Shown piece by piece: positions 14,706-22,108 of a stretch of 28,173 nt of DNA. The DNA comes from Gemmatimonadota bacterium (GTDB taxonomy: Bacteria > Gemmatimonadota > Gemmatimonadetes > Gemmatimonadales > GWC2-71-9), in NCBI GenBank assembly GCA_029862935.1, contig JAOTWK010000009.1:1-28173 (forward strand), written 5' to 3'. The notes under the pieces were generated by a model. That model was not told where the DNA came from. It did no database searches and worked only from the letters and a program-made list of their open reading frames with translations. Positions within the stretch are counted from its first letter, which is position 1, and each line of letters starts with the position of its first letter. The position numbers and the translations under genes were made by a program.

Positions 14706-14762
14706 CGCTGAGCCAGTCTAGTGACGGATGTGGGGCGGGGCGGAAGCTATCGAGGACCTGTC

Positions 14763-15687
14763 ATGAATACTCCAACTCGTTGTGTGGTCATGCTCCTCGT
14801 GTTTGTCGGCCTTGTTTTCGTTGGTGTCGACGCCCAGGAGGAGCCCGGCCTGCGGCAGCTCACCGACGATCCAGCACAGGACGGTTTTCCCTCGTGGCAC
14901 CCTGACGGGCATACCATTCTCTTCTCTCGTTATGGACGGGACGTGGCGCCGGAGAAGACCGGTCTCTGGCTGGTGGCACCGGACGGGAGCGAGGCACGCC
15001 GGCTGACTGCGGTTATCGGCGAGCATCCAGACTGGTCGCCCGACGGTCGCTACATCGTCTACGACGGAGACTTCGGCAACGCGATTCGGCTCATGTCGAG
15101 ATCGGGAGGGACGCCCGTGCGCATCGTGCCGGAGTGGATTCCCGTCGAACGAGGCGGCCAACCCAGATGGTCACCAGACGGCACCCGCGTCGCGTTCAAG
15201 GAGGGGACGGTGCTCTGGGTGCTGGAGCTAGCGACCGGCAGCTTCGAGAAGATCTTCAGCGAACCCGGCAAGCGGCCGATCCCGACGGGGTGGTCGGCCG
15301 ACGGCTCGGAGATCTTTGTGTGGCTGCTCGACGACGAGACTCGGCGCTCGGACCTCTGGGCGGTTGCCGTGGCCGGAGGGAGCAAGCGGCAGGTCGCGTC
15401 CGAGGCGGAGGCCGTCTACCGGTACGCGGATCTCTCCGGACGGGACGCTCCTGGCCGTCGTGCGGTGCGAGGGACGAAGCACCTGCGACATCTGGATCAT
15501 GGCGCCGTCCGGCGGCGCTCGGGTCCAGATCACGTCGCACCCGGGCTACGAGGATGGACCGTCCTGGTCGCCTGATGGGACGAAGATTGCCTTCGTCAGC
15601 ACGCGCTCAGGCAACTTCGACATCTGGACGGTGGACGTGGATGTCGGGCGGGTGCGGCGTGAGTTGGAGAGACTAACGCCGCACTGA
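14763..15687 (+). CDS. TolB-like beta-propeller protein (PD40 repeats), frameshifted
   Basis: The product starts with a signal peptide (CVVMLLVFVGLVFVGVDAQ) and carries PD40/WD40-like blades: FPSWHPDGHTILFSR, HPDWSPDGRYIVYD, QPRWSPDGTRVAF and TGWSADGSEIFVW. At about 15425-15435 the reading slips by one base. The original frame continues as nonsense to 15575. The adjacent frame resumes with RISPDGTLLAVVRCEG and GPSWSPDGTKIAFVSTRSGN and ends at 15687. Joined, it is about 308 aa with six blades, a good propeller size. Either the gene is broken or the assembly has a one-base error. The full span is listed here. The family is periplasmic and often mediates protein interactions. Confidence 0.75.
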
Positions 15688-15704
15688 ATCGGAGATTAGC
15701 GATC

Positions 15705-15794
15705 GTGGCAGCATCCATCGCCGCTCGATACGCGTTGATCTGTGCGTCACTCGCGTTTCTGGCATGTGGGGCAGGCGCAGTCACCGATGCTTAA
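15705..15794 (+). pseudogene. Truncated lipoprotein gene head
   Basis: GTG 15705 opens 29 codons that read as a near-perfect lipoprotein signal (ARYALICASLAFLACGAGA, lipobox FLAC) and stop at TAA 15792-15794. The stop lies exactly where the DNA changes into the methyltransferase tail. A functional lipoprotein of five residues after the cysteine is unlikely, so this is probably the 5' end of a gene whose body was lost. Confidence 0.5.
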
Positions 15795-15865
15795 AGGAGA
15801 AGTATCCCGATCCGATGGTGGTCGAGCATCGCCTGTGGTGCGTCGCGGCACTCAAGCCGTCGTGA
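15791..15865 (+). pseudogene. Orphan 3' end of a SAM-methyltransferase gene
   Basis: In the frame ending TGA 15863-15865 the reading is LKEKYPDPMVVEHRLWCVA, then ALKPS. The intact methyltransferase at 16834-17607 ends NYPDPMVVEHRVWCVVARKLS (16 of 21 residues alike). The two tails are direct repeats about 1.74 kb apart and flank the SpoIIAA-like gene and two further orphan tails. There is no upstream methyltransferase body. GTTAGGC follows at 15868-15874. Confidence 0.75.
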
Positions 15866-15973
15866 AGTTAGGCCAAAGGCGTTCGATGGTCTTTCCAGGA
15901 CGCTCGCACAGCGTTGTATGGGTAATGTTGCCAACGTTCAGGACGGTTCCATAGCATTCGTGGGGTGACGACA

Positions 15974-16378
15974 ATGCCTGTGACGCACTATGTCGACACT
16001 GAGCGGAATATCCTTTTCGTCAAGCGGAGCGGACAGACCAGTCCGGAAGAAGAGGAAGCGAGTTTCCGTGCACGGAAAGAAGACCCTGCAATCACATCAG
16101 GAATCCCTGTATTTGTTGATTCGCGCGAAGTGGATCCACCGGACGCTTCGGAGACGATTCAGCGCATTGCGTACAACGTGGCACAGAATGCTGCACGGCT
16201 CGAGTGCGGTCGCACGGCGATTCTCGTAGGCAGTGACGTGCAGTACGGCATGGCGCGAATGTTCATGGCGTTGACCGACTTGGTGCACCCACACGTCGAG
16301 GTGTTCCGTGACGAGGGAGCAGCGCTGGCTTGGCTCGCCCAGCCGGTGAGCGCCACCGCCGACACTCCTGACGTGTGA
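15974..16378 (+). CDS. SpoIIAA-like (STAS-type) domain protein
   Basis: The 134-aa product matches the pattern of SpoIIAA-like proteins: an opening strand pair (THYVDTERNILFVKRSG), a central VFVDSREVDPPDASETIQRI, and the closing motif GRTAILVGSDVQYGMARMFM with VFRDEGAALAWL. These small single-domain proteins occur widely in environmental bacteria, and their role is not established. ATG 15974 is preferred because GGGG lies nine bases upstream; GTG 15965 is in frame. No signal peptide. The gene stands between orphan gene tails on both sides. Confidence 0.75.
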   Translation: MPVTHYVDTERNILFVKRSGQTSPEEEEASFRARKEDPAITSGIPVFVDSREVDPPDASETIQRIAYNVAQNAARLECGRTAILVGSDVQYGMARMFMALTDLVHPHVEVFRDEGAALAWLAQPVSATADTPDV

Positions 16379-16459
16379 TACACCCGTCGGCCGTGGGTTA
16401 CGCCGATTCCGTGTTTACGTAGGCTCCCGTAGCCCAGAGACGGCTCGCCCCCGGCGGGA

Positions 16460-16483
16460 GGGAGACCGCGTTTTCGATCTCCC
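16460..16483 (+). terminator. Hairpin behind the SpoIIAA-like gene
   Basis: GGGAGA (16460-16465) pairs with TCTCCC (16478-16483) across a 12-base loop that contains TTTT. GC-rich flanks could lengthen the structure. No T-run follows the stem, so it is a weak intrinsic terminator candidate, or simply a structured spacer. Confidence 0.3.
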
Positions 16484-16504
16484 GCGCGACGGGACCTAGC
16501 AGCT

Positions 16505-16702
16505 GCGAGTTCAATTTCGGCGACAAGGGTTATGTGCACATGGGAGCGGTCATTGAGGATCGCGGGACCCTGGGACGATTTCACCGAATACATGCAATCA
16601 GACAAGTACGTTCGCATGAATCGAATGCAGCAGATGTCGTTTCCGCTGATGGCATGGGTGTGCAACCGCAATATCGAGAAGCTCAAATCAGGATTGCGAT
16701 GA
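16505..16702 (+). pseudogene. Orphan 3' end of an unidentified gene
   Basis: One frame reads CEFNFGDKGYVHMGAVIEDRG. After a one-base slip near 16563 the neighbouring frame continues GPWDDFTEYMQSDKYVRMNR, then MQQMSFPLMAWVCNRNIEKL to a TGA at 16700-16702. Residue composition is protein-like in both parts, unlike shadow frames nearby. The family was not recognised. The stop codon abuts the start of the Fe-S oxidoreductase tail, so two gene tails lie back to back. Confidence 0.4.
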
Positions 16703-16799
16703 AGTGGGCGACACCATCGGCCAGCGTGACGTCGCGGAGACCCTGGTGGACGCCATCGAACTCGACGAGGTGGAGGGGACGGGGCAGCGCACGGTGTGA
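16703..16799 (+). pseudogene. Orphan 3' end of an Fe-S oxidoreductase gene
   Basis: The reading GDTIGQRDVAETLVDAIELD ends at TGA 16797-16799 and parallels the last 30 codons of the intact EtfD-like gene (EDTIGQRDIAEILADAVGVD, ending at 3297). The first 30 bases of the shared stretch are nearly identical; the rest has diverged. It is in the same orientation, 13.5 kb away, with no upstream body. Either an old gene end was pushed away by insertion, or the tail of a related gene was captured. Confidence 0.7.
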
Positions 16800-16833
16800 T
16801 GGAGCGTCGCCATTCGATATGCTCTAGCGACCC

Positions 16834-17607
16834 ATGAGCAATACAGATTTCGGAACCTACAGCGAAGACTACGCGGCCTATCGCCCGGGATATCCAGCGT
16901 CTTTCTATCAGCGAATCGACGCGATCACTCCTATACGCGAATCTCGGTCGCTCGACCTTGCCACTGGCCCAGGCACGATCGCCTTGGAGCTCGGTGCGCG
17001 TGGTAGCTCAGTCGTGGGCATCGATACATCTGGGGAACTGATAGCCACGGCGCAACGCGTTGCGAAGGCACGGACGTTATCGGAGAAGGTGCACTTCGCC
17101 ATTGCCAGCGCGGAGAATACCGGCTTGGAGGCGAACTCGTTTGACCTCGCGACTGCCGGACAGTGTTGGCATTGGTTCGATAGTGGCGCCGCGATGACGG
17201 AAATACAGCGTGTGCTTCGCCCCGGTGGTGTGTTAGCCATCGTGTACTATTCCTACCTGGCAGAGCACACCCCTGTAGCGCGCGAAACTGAAGATTTGAT
17301 TCTGGAGTTCAATCCGTCTTGGACCATGGCTGGATGGACAGGGACCTTTCCCGAGCACATCGACGAAGTGATCGCCGGCGGGTTTCGACTCGTCGAGCAG
17401 TTTTGCTATGACCATGATGAAGAGTTCTCGCATGCTCGGTGGCGCGGGAGAATGCGGACAAGCAGCGGGGTGGGCTCTGGCGGACTGTCTGCATCTGAAG
17501 TGCTGCGGTTCGACGAGACCTTGGGTCGTCTGCTGAGTAGGAACTATCCCGATCCCATGGTGGTAGAGCATCGAGTGTGGTGTGTCGTGGCAAGGAAGCT
17601 GTCGTGA
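16834..17607 (+). CDS. Class I SAM-dependent methyltransferase
   Basis: The 257-aa product has the UbiE/Methyltransf_11 layout. SAM-binding motif I is LDLATGPGTIALELG at about residues 46-60, the acidic end of strand 2 is VVGIDTSGELI, motif II/III lies around NSFDLATAGQCWHWFD, and RVLRPGGVLAIVYYS follows. The N-terminal YAAYRPGYPASFYQRI is typical of small-molecule methyltransferases of this group. The acceptor is unknown. The start has no clear Shine-Dalgarno sequence. A partial copy of its last 21 codons lies at 15791-15865. Confidence 0.9.
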   Translation: MSNTDFGTYSEDYAAYRPGYPASFYQRIDAITPIRESRSLDLATGPGTIALELGARGSSVVGIDTSGELIATAQRVAKARTLSEKVHFAIASAENTGLEANSFDLATAGQCWHWFDSGAAMTEIQRVLRPGGVLAIVYYSYLAEHTPVARETEDLILEFNPSWTMAGWTGTFPEHIDEVIAGGFRLVEQFCYDHDEEFSHARWRGRMRTSSGVGSGGLSASEVLRFDETLGRLLSRNYPDPMVVEHRVWCVVARKLS

Positions 17608-17659
17608 CGTCACTTGAGCCTCGCGCAGAGTCAATGGTACTCGCCGCATAGGAGCATCG

Positions 17660-18109
17660 ATGAACATCCTGGACGGGCTGCCCGCCGGGTCGCGGATCGT
17701 CCTCTACATCATCATGGTGGCGATCGCGGTGTTCACACTCCTTGTCCTGTGGGCTCAGATCGGCATCCTCAGGGGAAGACCCTTCGAGAATCCGGACGGC
17801 ACGAAGGACGACTGGCGTGAGCAGAAGATTTTCTACGGGGTTGCGTGGGCTGACATCGCTGTGGCCTGTCCTCTCTCTCTGGCCGCGCTGATCATGATCT
17901 TTGCGGCTACGCGCTGGGGATTCTACGCGATGGGCCTTGTGTCCTTCTGGTTTCTGTGGACCAACGTGATGACGACGGTGACGAGTCTCAGGTTCGAGAA
18001 GCCCAGAATCACGTTGCAGTGGATTGTCGTGTTCCCGTTCGGCGCCCTGATTGGGTTGGCCTATATCATCTGGACGATTGCACACTTCGACACGATCTTC
18101 GGCATCTGA
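17660..18109 (+). CDS. Four-helix membrane protein of unknown function
   Basis: The 149-aa product has membrane segments at about residues 13-35 (IVLYIIMVAIAVFTLLVLWA), 60-82 (WADIAVACPLSLAALIMIFA), 86-108 and 122-143 (VVFPFGALIGLAYIIWTIAH). A polar loop, RPFENPDGTKDDWREQKIFY, joins the first two and is likely cytoplasmic or periplasmic with a conserved look. No family name is assigned. AGGAG seven bases before ATG 17660 supports the start. It lies 52 bases after the methyltransferase and may share its transcript. Confidence 0.75.
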   Translation: MNILDGLPAGSRIVLYIIMVAIAVFTLLVLWAQIGILRGRPFENPDGTKDDWREQKIFYGVAWADIAVACPLSLAALIMIFAATRWGFYAMGLVSFWFLWTNVMTTVTSLRFEKPRITLQWIVVFPFGALIGLAYIIWTIAHFDTIFGI

Positions 18110-18130
18110 GGGAGATCATGTCGTGGGTGG

Positions 18131-18174
18131 CTGCTGCGCCAGCGACCCCGTAAGGCTTACCTTCCGCGCAGCAG
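18131..18174. repeat. Nested inverted repeat between two genes
   Basis: CTGCTGCGC (18131-18139) is perfectly complementary to GCGCAGCAG (18166-18174). Between them GTAAG-G-CTTAC (18150-18160) forms a second perfect stem. AGCC-GTTA-GGCT (about 18184-18195) follows, containing GTTAGGC. The double hairpin sits 22 bases after the membrane-protein stop and 54 before the DUF1579 start. It could end the upstream transcript or be a recombination-type structure. No T-run is present. Confidence 0.6.
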
Positions 18175-18227
18175 GAATGAGAGCCGTTAGGCTGCGAATC
18201 GCGTCCTTTTGATAGGAGTGCGTTAAC

Positions 18228-18689
18228 ATGGGAATACCAACACCCTCGGCTGGACACCAGAAGCTGGAGCTGCTCGCGGGGCGCTGGGAAGGGGATGAGA
18301 GAATGTATCCTTCGCAGTGGGATCCGAAGGGCGGAGTTGCCCGCGGAACAACGAACAGCAGAATTGCCCTAGGTGGATTCGGGCTGATCAGCGACTATGA
18401 GCAAGAGCGAGATGGTGTAATCACGTTTTCGGGTCACGGCGTCTACACCTACGACCCGGAGTCGGAGCTGTACTCACTGTTCTGGCTCGATTCAATGGGC
18501 TCACCCCCGGAGGTGTTCGTGGGGGGATTCACTGGGGACGTACTAATGCTGAGTCACGGCGGTCCTCCTATGCACGTTCGTCTCACGTGGGACCTGACCG
18601 AGCCTGGATGCTTGGCGTCAAAGATGGAGATGTCCGATGACGGCGTTGCCTGGAATAAGCTGTTTGATGCTGAGTATCGGCGCACATGA
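18228..18689 (+). CDS. DUF1579 family protein, copy 2
   Basis: The 153-aa product is collinear with the copy at 13272-13733, with about 28 substitutions, mostly conservative, and no gaps. The conserved core includes SAGHQKLELLAGRWEGDE, YPSQWDPKGG, FSGHGVYTYD, DSMGSPPEVFVGGFT and MEMSDDGVAWNKLFDAEYRR. Codon use is less GC-rich at third positions than in copy 1 (for example GATGGTGTAATCACG against GACGGGACGATCACC), so the two may have come from different genomes. AGGAG before ATG 18228 supports the start. Cytoplasmic; function unknown. Confidence 0.88.
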   Translation: MGIPTPSAGHQKLELLAGRWEGDERMYPSQWDPKGGVARGTTNSRIALGGFGLISDYEQERDGVITFSGHGVYTYDPESELYSLFWLDSMGSPPEVFVGGFTGDVLMLSHGGPPMHVRLTWDLTEPGCLASKMEMSDDGVAWNKLFDAEYRRT

Positions 18690-18806
18690 AAGGGGGCGCT
18701 CATCTTTGTCGAGACACTTGAGGCTCGTGGCCTTCGCTCCACTCTGGAGGAGCGGCACAACGAACAAGCGTCAGAGTGAACGTCTGATGTGTAGTGCGCC
18801 TGGAAC

Positions 18807-19250
18807 GTGCGTAAGCGAAGTGAAGTGAGTCGATCGCCAGTGCCCAACACGTCAGCGCCTTGGCCGCATCCTGTAGTAGTGACACGTTGGCTGCAGGCCG
18901 CTTCCAGGCGAGTGTGGGAAGACATGGCCACCCCGGGCGCCGTCTCACCGTATCATCCGTTCTGCGTTGCCAATCCGGTTGCCGAGTGGCCCGGTGTTGG
19001 CGCGCAGGACGCGATCCACTATTTGAGCGGTGTAATCCTCCACCGACGGTTCACGGTGTGGGATGAGGGACATGCGTACGAGCTTGAGATCCGTGCTGCA
19101 GAAGCCGTACGACGCAACCAAGGCGTGCGCCACAAACTCGAAGCGTTGGATGTCATGGTCCTCCCGGATTTCGAGGCGCTACTCGTGAATGTCCAACGCA
19201 GCCACAGTACGCTCTGCCGCAGAGGTCAGCAAGCCGTGAAGCCGAGGTGA
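18807..19250 (+). CDS. SRPBCC-like protein, ends uncertain, probably degraded
   Basis: Residues from about 25 read as the first half of a polyketide-cyclase/SRPBCC domain: TRWLQAASRRVWEDMATPGA, SPYHPFCVANPVAEWPGVGA and DAIHYLSGVILHRRFTVWDE. After YELEI the sequence (RRNQGVRHKLEALDVMVLPD and on) no longer resembles the family's C-terminal half, suggesting fusion to another sequence. The start is unclear: GTG 18807 is the longest, GTG 18825 and 18879 are alternatives, and none has a good ribosome-binding site. It may be a pseudogene. The 117 bases before it contain no convincing gene. Confidence 0.5.
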   Translation: MRKRSEVSRSPVPNTSAPWPHPVVVTRWLQAASRRVWEDMATPGAVSPYHPFCVANPVAEWPGVGAQDAIHYLSGVILHRRFTVWDEGHAYELEIRAAEAVRRNQGVRHKLEALDVMVLPDFEALLVNVQRSHSTLCRRGQQAVKPR

Positions 19251-19352
19251 AGATAGGTTTGTGCGCTCGGAGGGAGGACGATACGTTCACCTCTATCCTG
19301 GCCACCGGACACGGTGGCGGGCATTCACGCACCCACAGTAAGGAAGCAAAGC

Positions 19353-20240
19353 ATGAGCTCGAAGATCCGGTCGGCTGGACTGACGCTCGTCCTCTCCTTG
19401 TGGACCCTCACCGCGTGCACCAGCAGCTCGCCACAGACCGGCAGGACAGAAAGCGGAATCTACTTTGAGGTGAGCGGGGAGGGAGCACCGGTTGTCCTCG
19501 TCCATGGGTTCAGTCTCGACCGCAGAATGTGGGACCGGGAAGAGTCACTGCTTCGTTCAGGCTACCGAGTCGTGCGCTACGATCTTCGAGGTCACGGCCT
19601 TTCTGATCCGTGGAGCGAACCATTCGCGGCCGAGGACGACATGTTGGATGTCTTTGACGCGGCGGGCTTAAGGCAGGCGACCATCATCGGTCTGTCTGCC
19701 GGGGCTCAAGTAGCCCTAGACTTCGCGCTGGCCCATCCCGATCGGGTGGCAGCCCTTGTCCTCGCGTCTCCGGGCGTGGGCGGATATCAAGCCGTCGGAT
19801 CCTTCGACTGGATGGGCCCCGTCATGACGGAGCTCCAAGCTGGAGAGCCTCAGCAAGCGATGCGTGCCTGGACCGAGACACCGCTCATGAAGATCGCGAC
19901 TGACCCTTCGGCAGACTCTGCCATGCGATCCATCGTCATGGACAACTGGGTGGTCTGGACCTACGACCCGCAGCTGCAAGCCATGCCAGATCCACCGGCG
20001 ATCACCAGACTCTCTGATATTACGGCACCGACGCTGATTCTCATCGGCCAGAACGACCTCATCGATACGAAGCGGGTGGGCGACACCCTGGCCGCCTGTA
20101 TTGTGAACGTACAACTCGTGACGATGGCCACTGCCGGCCACCTGGTGAACCTCGAGGCTCCTGAGCGGTTCGCCCAGACGATCACGAACTTTCTCGACAG
20201 AGGGCCACCGCCACGCACTGTCCCGCGTCCTGGTTGTTGA
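19353..20240 (+). CDS. Alpha/beta-hydrolase lipoprotein
   Basis: The 295-aa product carries a lipoprotein signal (GLTLVLSLWTLTAC, lipobox LTAC) and so is tethered outside the cytoplasm. The hydrolase fold is complete: oxyanion motif LVHGFS, nucleophile S115 in GLSAGA, acid D235 in LIGQNDLID and H263 in TAGHLVN. YDLRGHGLSDPW is the usual strand-4 loop of this superfamily. Candidate activities are esterase, lactonase or haloperoxidase-like; sequence alone does not decide. AAGGAAG seven bases before ATG 19353 supports the start over the ATG at 19314. The next gene, another lipoprotein hydrolase, is 105 bases on. Confidence 0.9.
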   Translation: MSSKIRSAGLTLVLSLWTLTACTSSSPQTGRTESGIYFEVSGEGAPVVLVHGFSLDRRMWDREESLLRSGYRVVRYDLRGHGLSDPWSEPFAAEDDMLDVFDAAGLRQATIIGLSAGAQVALDFALAHPDRVAALVLASPGVGGYQAVGSFDWMGPVMTELQAGEPQQAMRAWTETPLMKIATDPSADSAMRSIVMDNWVVWTYDPQLQAMPDPPAITRLSDITAPTLILIGQNDLIDTKRVGDTLAACIVNVQLVTMATAGHLVNLEAPERFAQTITNFLDRGPPPRTVPRPGC

Positions 20241-20345
20241 ATTGGCCGCATCAAGTTTGATGTCCTGAATGACTGCTGCTGACGATCGGCTTCGAGCCCG
20301 CGCCTGCTCCGTGAAGCCGTTCGGTCGACTCTGTGAAAGGCTCCT

Positions 20346-22037
20346 ATGCGCTGCCTCCTCCTCTTGACCTTGCTGCTCCTGCCTAGCTGCGCAGCGCCAG
20401 CAGCAGATCTTGTCGTCCGAAACGTGGCCGTGATCGACGTGTCGAGTGGAACGGTCGTCGAAGGCCAAACCGTTGTGGTCGACGGTGGGCAGATCGTTGA
20501 GGTCGGGACCCAGAATGAGTTCAACGGTCGCGGTATTACGGAGATCGATGGATCGGGCAAGTTCGTCATGCCCGGTCTCATCGATGCGCATGTCCACGTG
20601 GATCATCGCGACGAACTCAACATCTACCCGGCCTTTGGGGTGACTAGCATCTTTGTGCTGCGTGGTCTGCCGCAGCATCTCCTGTGGAAATCGGAGATCG
20701 GCGCGGGAACGCGGTTCGGCCCCCGCCTGTTCACCACCGGCGACTACATGGACGGCTATCCGCCCTACATGCAACCGTTGATGAGCTTCGATGATGTGGA
20801 GTCGGCACGCCAATCGGTCCGTGAGCAGGAGGCAGCGGGTTACGACTTCGTCAAGATCTTCACGAGACTCTCAAGCGAACAGCACGCAGCGATTGTTGAT
20901 GAGACACATCTTGGCGGCCGCTGCGTTGTGGGACACGCCAATCCCAACGTGACGCTGCCTGAGCTCGTTATGAATGGTCAGGACAACATCGCCCACGGCC
21001 AGGACCTCATTCGGTGGTATTTCGAATCCGCCGACGATCCGGATGGCATTGAGCGCGTCGTAGGCGCCTTGGCGGGATCGAACACGACCGTCACAGCCAA
21101 TCTCAGCTGGACGGCGGGCCTGTTGGCTCAGGGTACGAACCTCGATGCGCTCCTGGCGCGGCCGGTTGCTCGGGCGTTGCATCCGGCCATCCTCCAACCG
21201 TTCCGTCGCGACAACAACCGGTTCGTGGGTGACGCGGAGGAGTGGGTACCTGAGGTTCAAGCGCGATTCGAGATCGAGAAGGCGCTGACCAAGGAACTGC
21301 GGGACGCGGGCGTGATTCTGCTAGCCGGTACCGACGCGTCAACCTCCGGTGTCTTTCCCGGCGATGCAATCCATATCGAACTCGAGCAGTTAGTGGCTGC
21401 AGGCTTGACACCGGCCCAGGCGCTGGCCGCCGCCACCACCAACGCGGCCGACTTCCTGAGCCGTTGCGTAGATCCAGAGCTCAAACTCGGCCGTGTCGCG
21501 GTAGATCATCGCGCGGACCTCGTGCTCCTGAGCGCCAATCCTCTGGACGACATCGGCAACACTCGACAGATCAGCGGTGTCGTGCTCGACGGTCAGTGGT
21601 TTCCTTCCGACATGCTGCAGTCAACGCTCGACGCACTCGATCGCGATTACGTCGGGCTACGCGAGCAGGTGATCGAACTCGAACGAGCACTCTTCAGCGG
21701 TCGGACCAAGGAGGCGCGCCGTATTTTCGACGAGGCGCGAGCAGAGCGGCCCGGTGAGATCCTGTTCAGTCAGTATACCCCGTTCTTCGTAGGATTCGGC
21801 TTTCTCTACGAACAGAATGGGTTCAATACCGATCCCGAACGGCTGAAGGCAGCGCTCGATCTGTACAGGATGTATGTGGAGACCTATCCACAGTTTCACA
21901 GCGCGCACTATCAACTCGCCCTCGCGCAGCAGGCCAACGGCATGATTGACGAAGCGCGCGCATCCCTGGAGCAAGCGCTCGAGATTCACCCCTGGTATCC
22001 CGACGCCCGACGCCGACTGGCAGAGATGGAAAACTGA
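20346..22037 (+). CDS. Lipoprotein amidohydrolase with C-terminal TPR repeats
   Basis: The 563-aa product begins with a very short lipoprotein signal (CLLLLTLLLLPSC). An imidazolonepropionase-like amidohydrolase domain follows, with metal ligands H82-x-H84 in IDAHVHVD, K170 (VKIF, likely carboxylated), H197 in VVGHAN, H217 in IAHGQD and D330 in AGTDAS. The flanking small beta domain is formed by DLVVRNVAVIDVSSG and the later RADLVLLSANPLDD. From about residue 430 the protein is helical, with TPR-like units (YPQFHSAHYQLALAQQANGM, DEARASLEQALEIHPW). The TPR tail could place the enzyme in a complex. Substrate unknown; likely a cyclic amide or dipeptide. Confidence 0.9.
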   Translation: MRCLLLLTLLLLPSCAAPAADLVVRNVAVIDVSSGTVVEGQTVVVDGGQIVEVGTQNEFNGRGITEIDGSGKFVMPGLIDAHVHVDHRDELNIYPAFGVTSIFVLRGLPQHLLWKSEIGAGTRFGPRLFTTGDYMDGYPPYMQPLMSFDDVESARQSVREQEAAGYDFVKIFTRLSSEQHAAIVDETHLGGRCVVGHANPNVTLPELVMNGQDNIAHGQDLIRWYFESADDPDGIERVVGALAGSNTTVTANLSWTAGLLAQGTNLDALLARPVARALHPAILQPFRRDNNRFVGDAEEWVPEVQARFEIEKALTKELRDAGVILLAGTDASTSGVFPGDAIHIELEQLVAAGLTPAQALAAATTNAADFLSRCVDPELKLGRVAVDHRADLVLLSANPLDDIGNTRQISGVVLDGQWFPSDMLQSTLDALDRDYVGLREQVIELERALFSGRTKEARRIFDEARAERPGEILFSQYTPFFVGFGFLYEQNGFNTDPERLKAALDLYRMYVETYPQFHSAHYQLALAQQANGMIDEARASLEQALEIHPWYPDARRRLAEMEN

Positions 22038-22108
22038 GAATGTGCCCAACCCACCGTGGGTCAAAGAAGTGATCGTACCTTGGCAGCGCCGATCATCCGT
22101 GGAGACCG

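Noticed and set aside
18690..18806. Short protein-like reading (GALIFVETLEARGLRSTLEE to a stop near 18780)
   Set aside because: It might be another orphan tail, but it is only about 28 codons, no family is recognised and no relative is in the window.
19716..20813. 365-codon minus-strand frame opposite the two lipoprotein hydrolases
   Set aside because: Both plus-strand genes have complete catalytic residues and signal peptides. The minus translation is a His/Arg-rich shadow.
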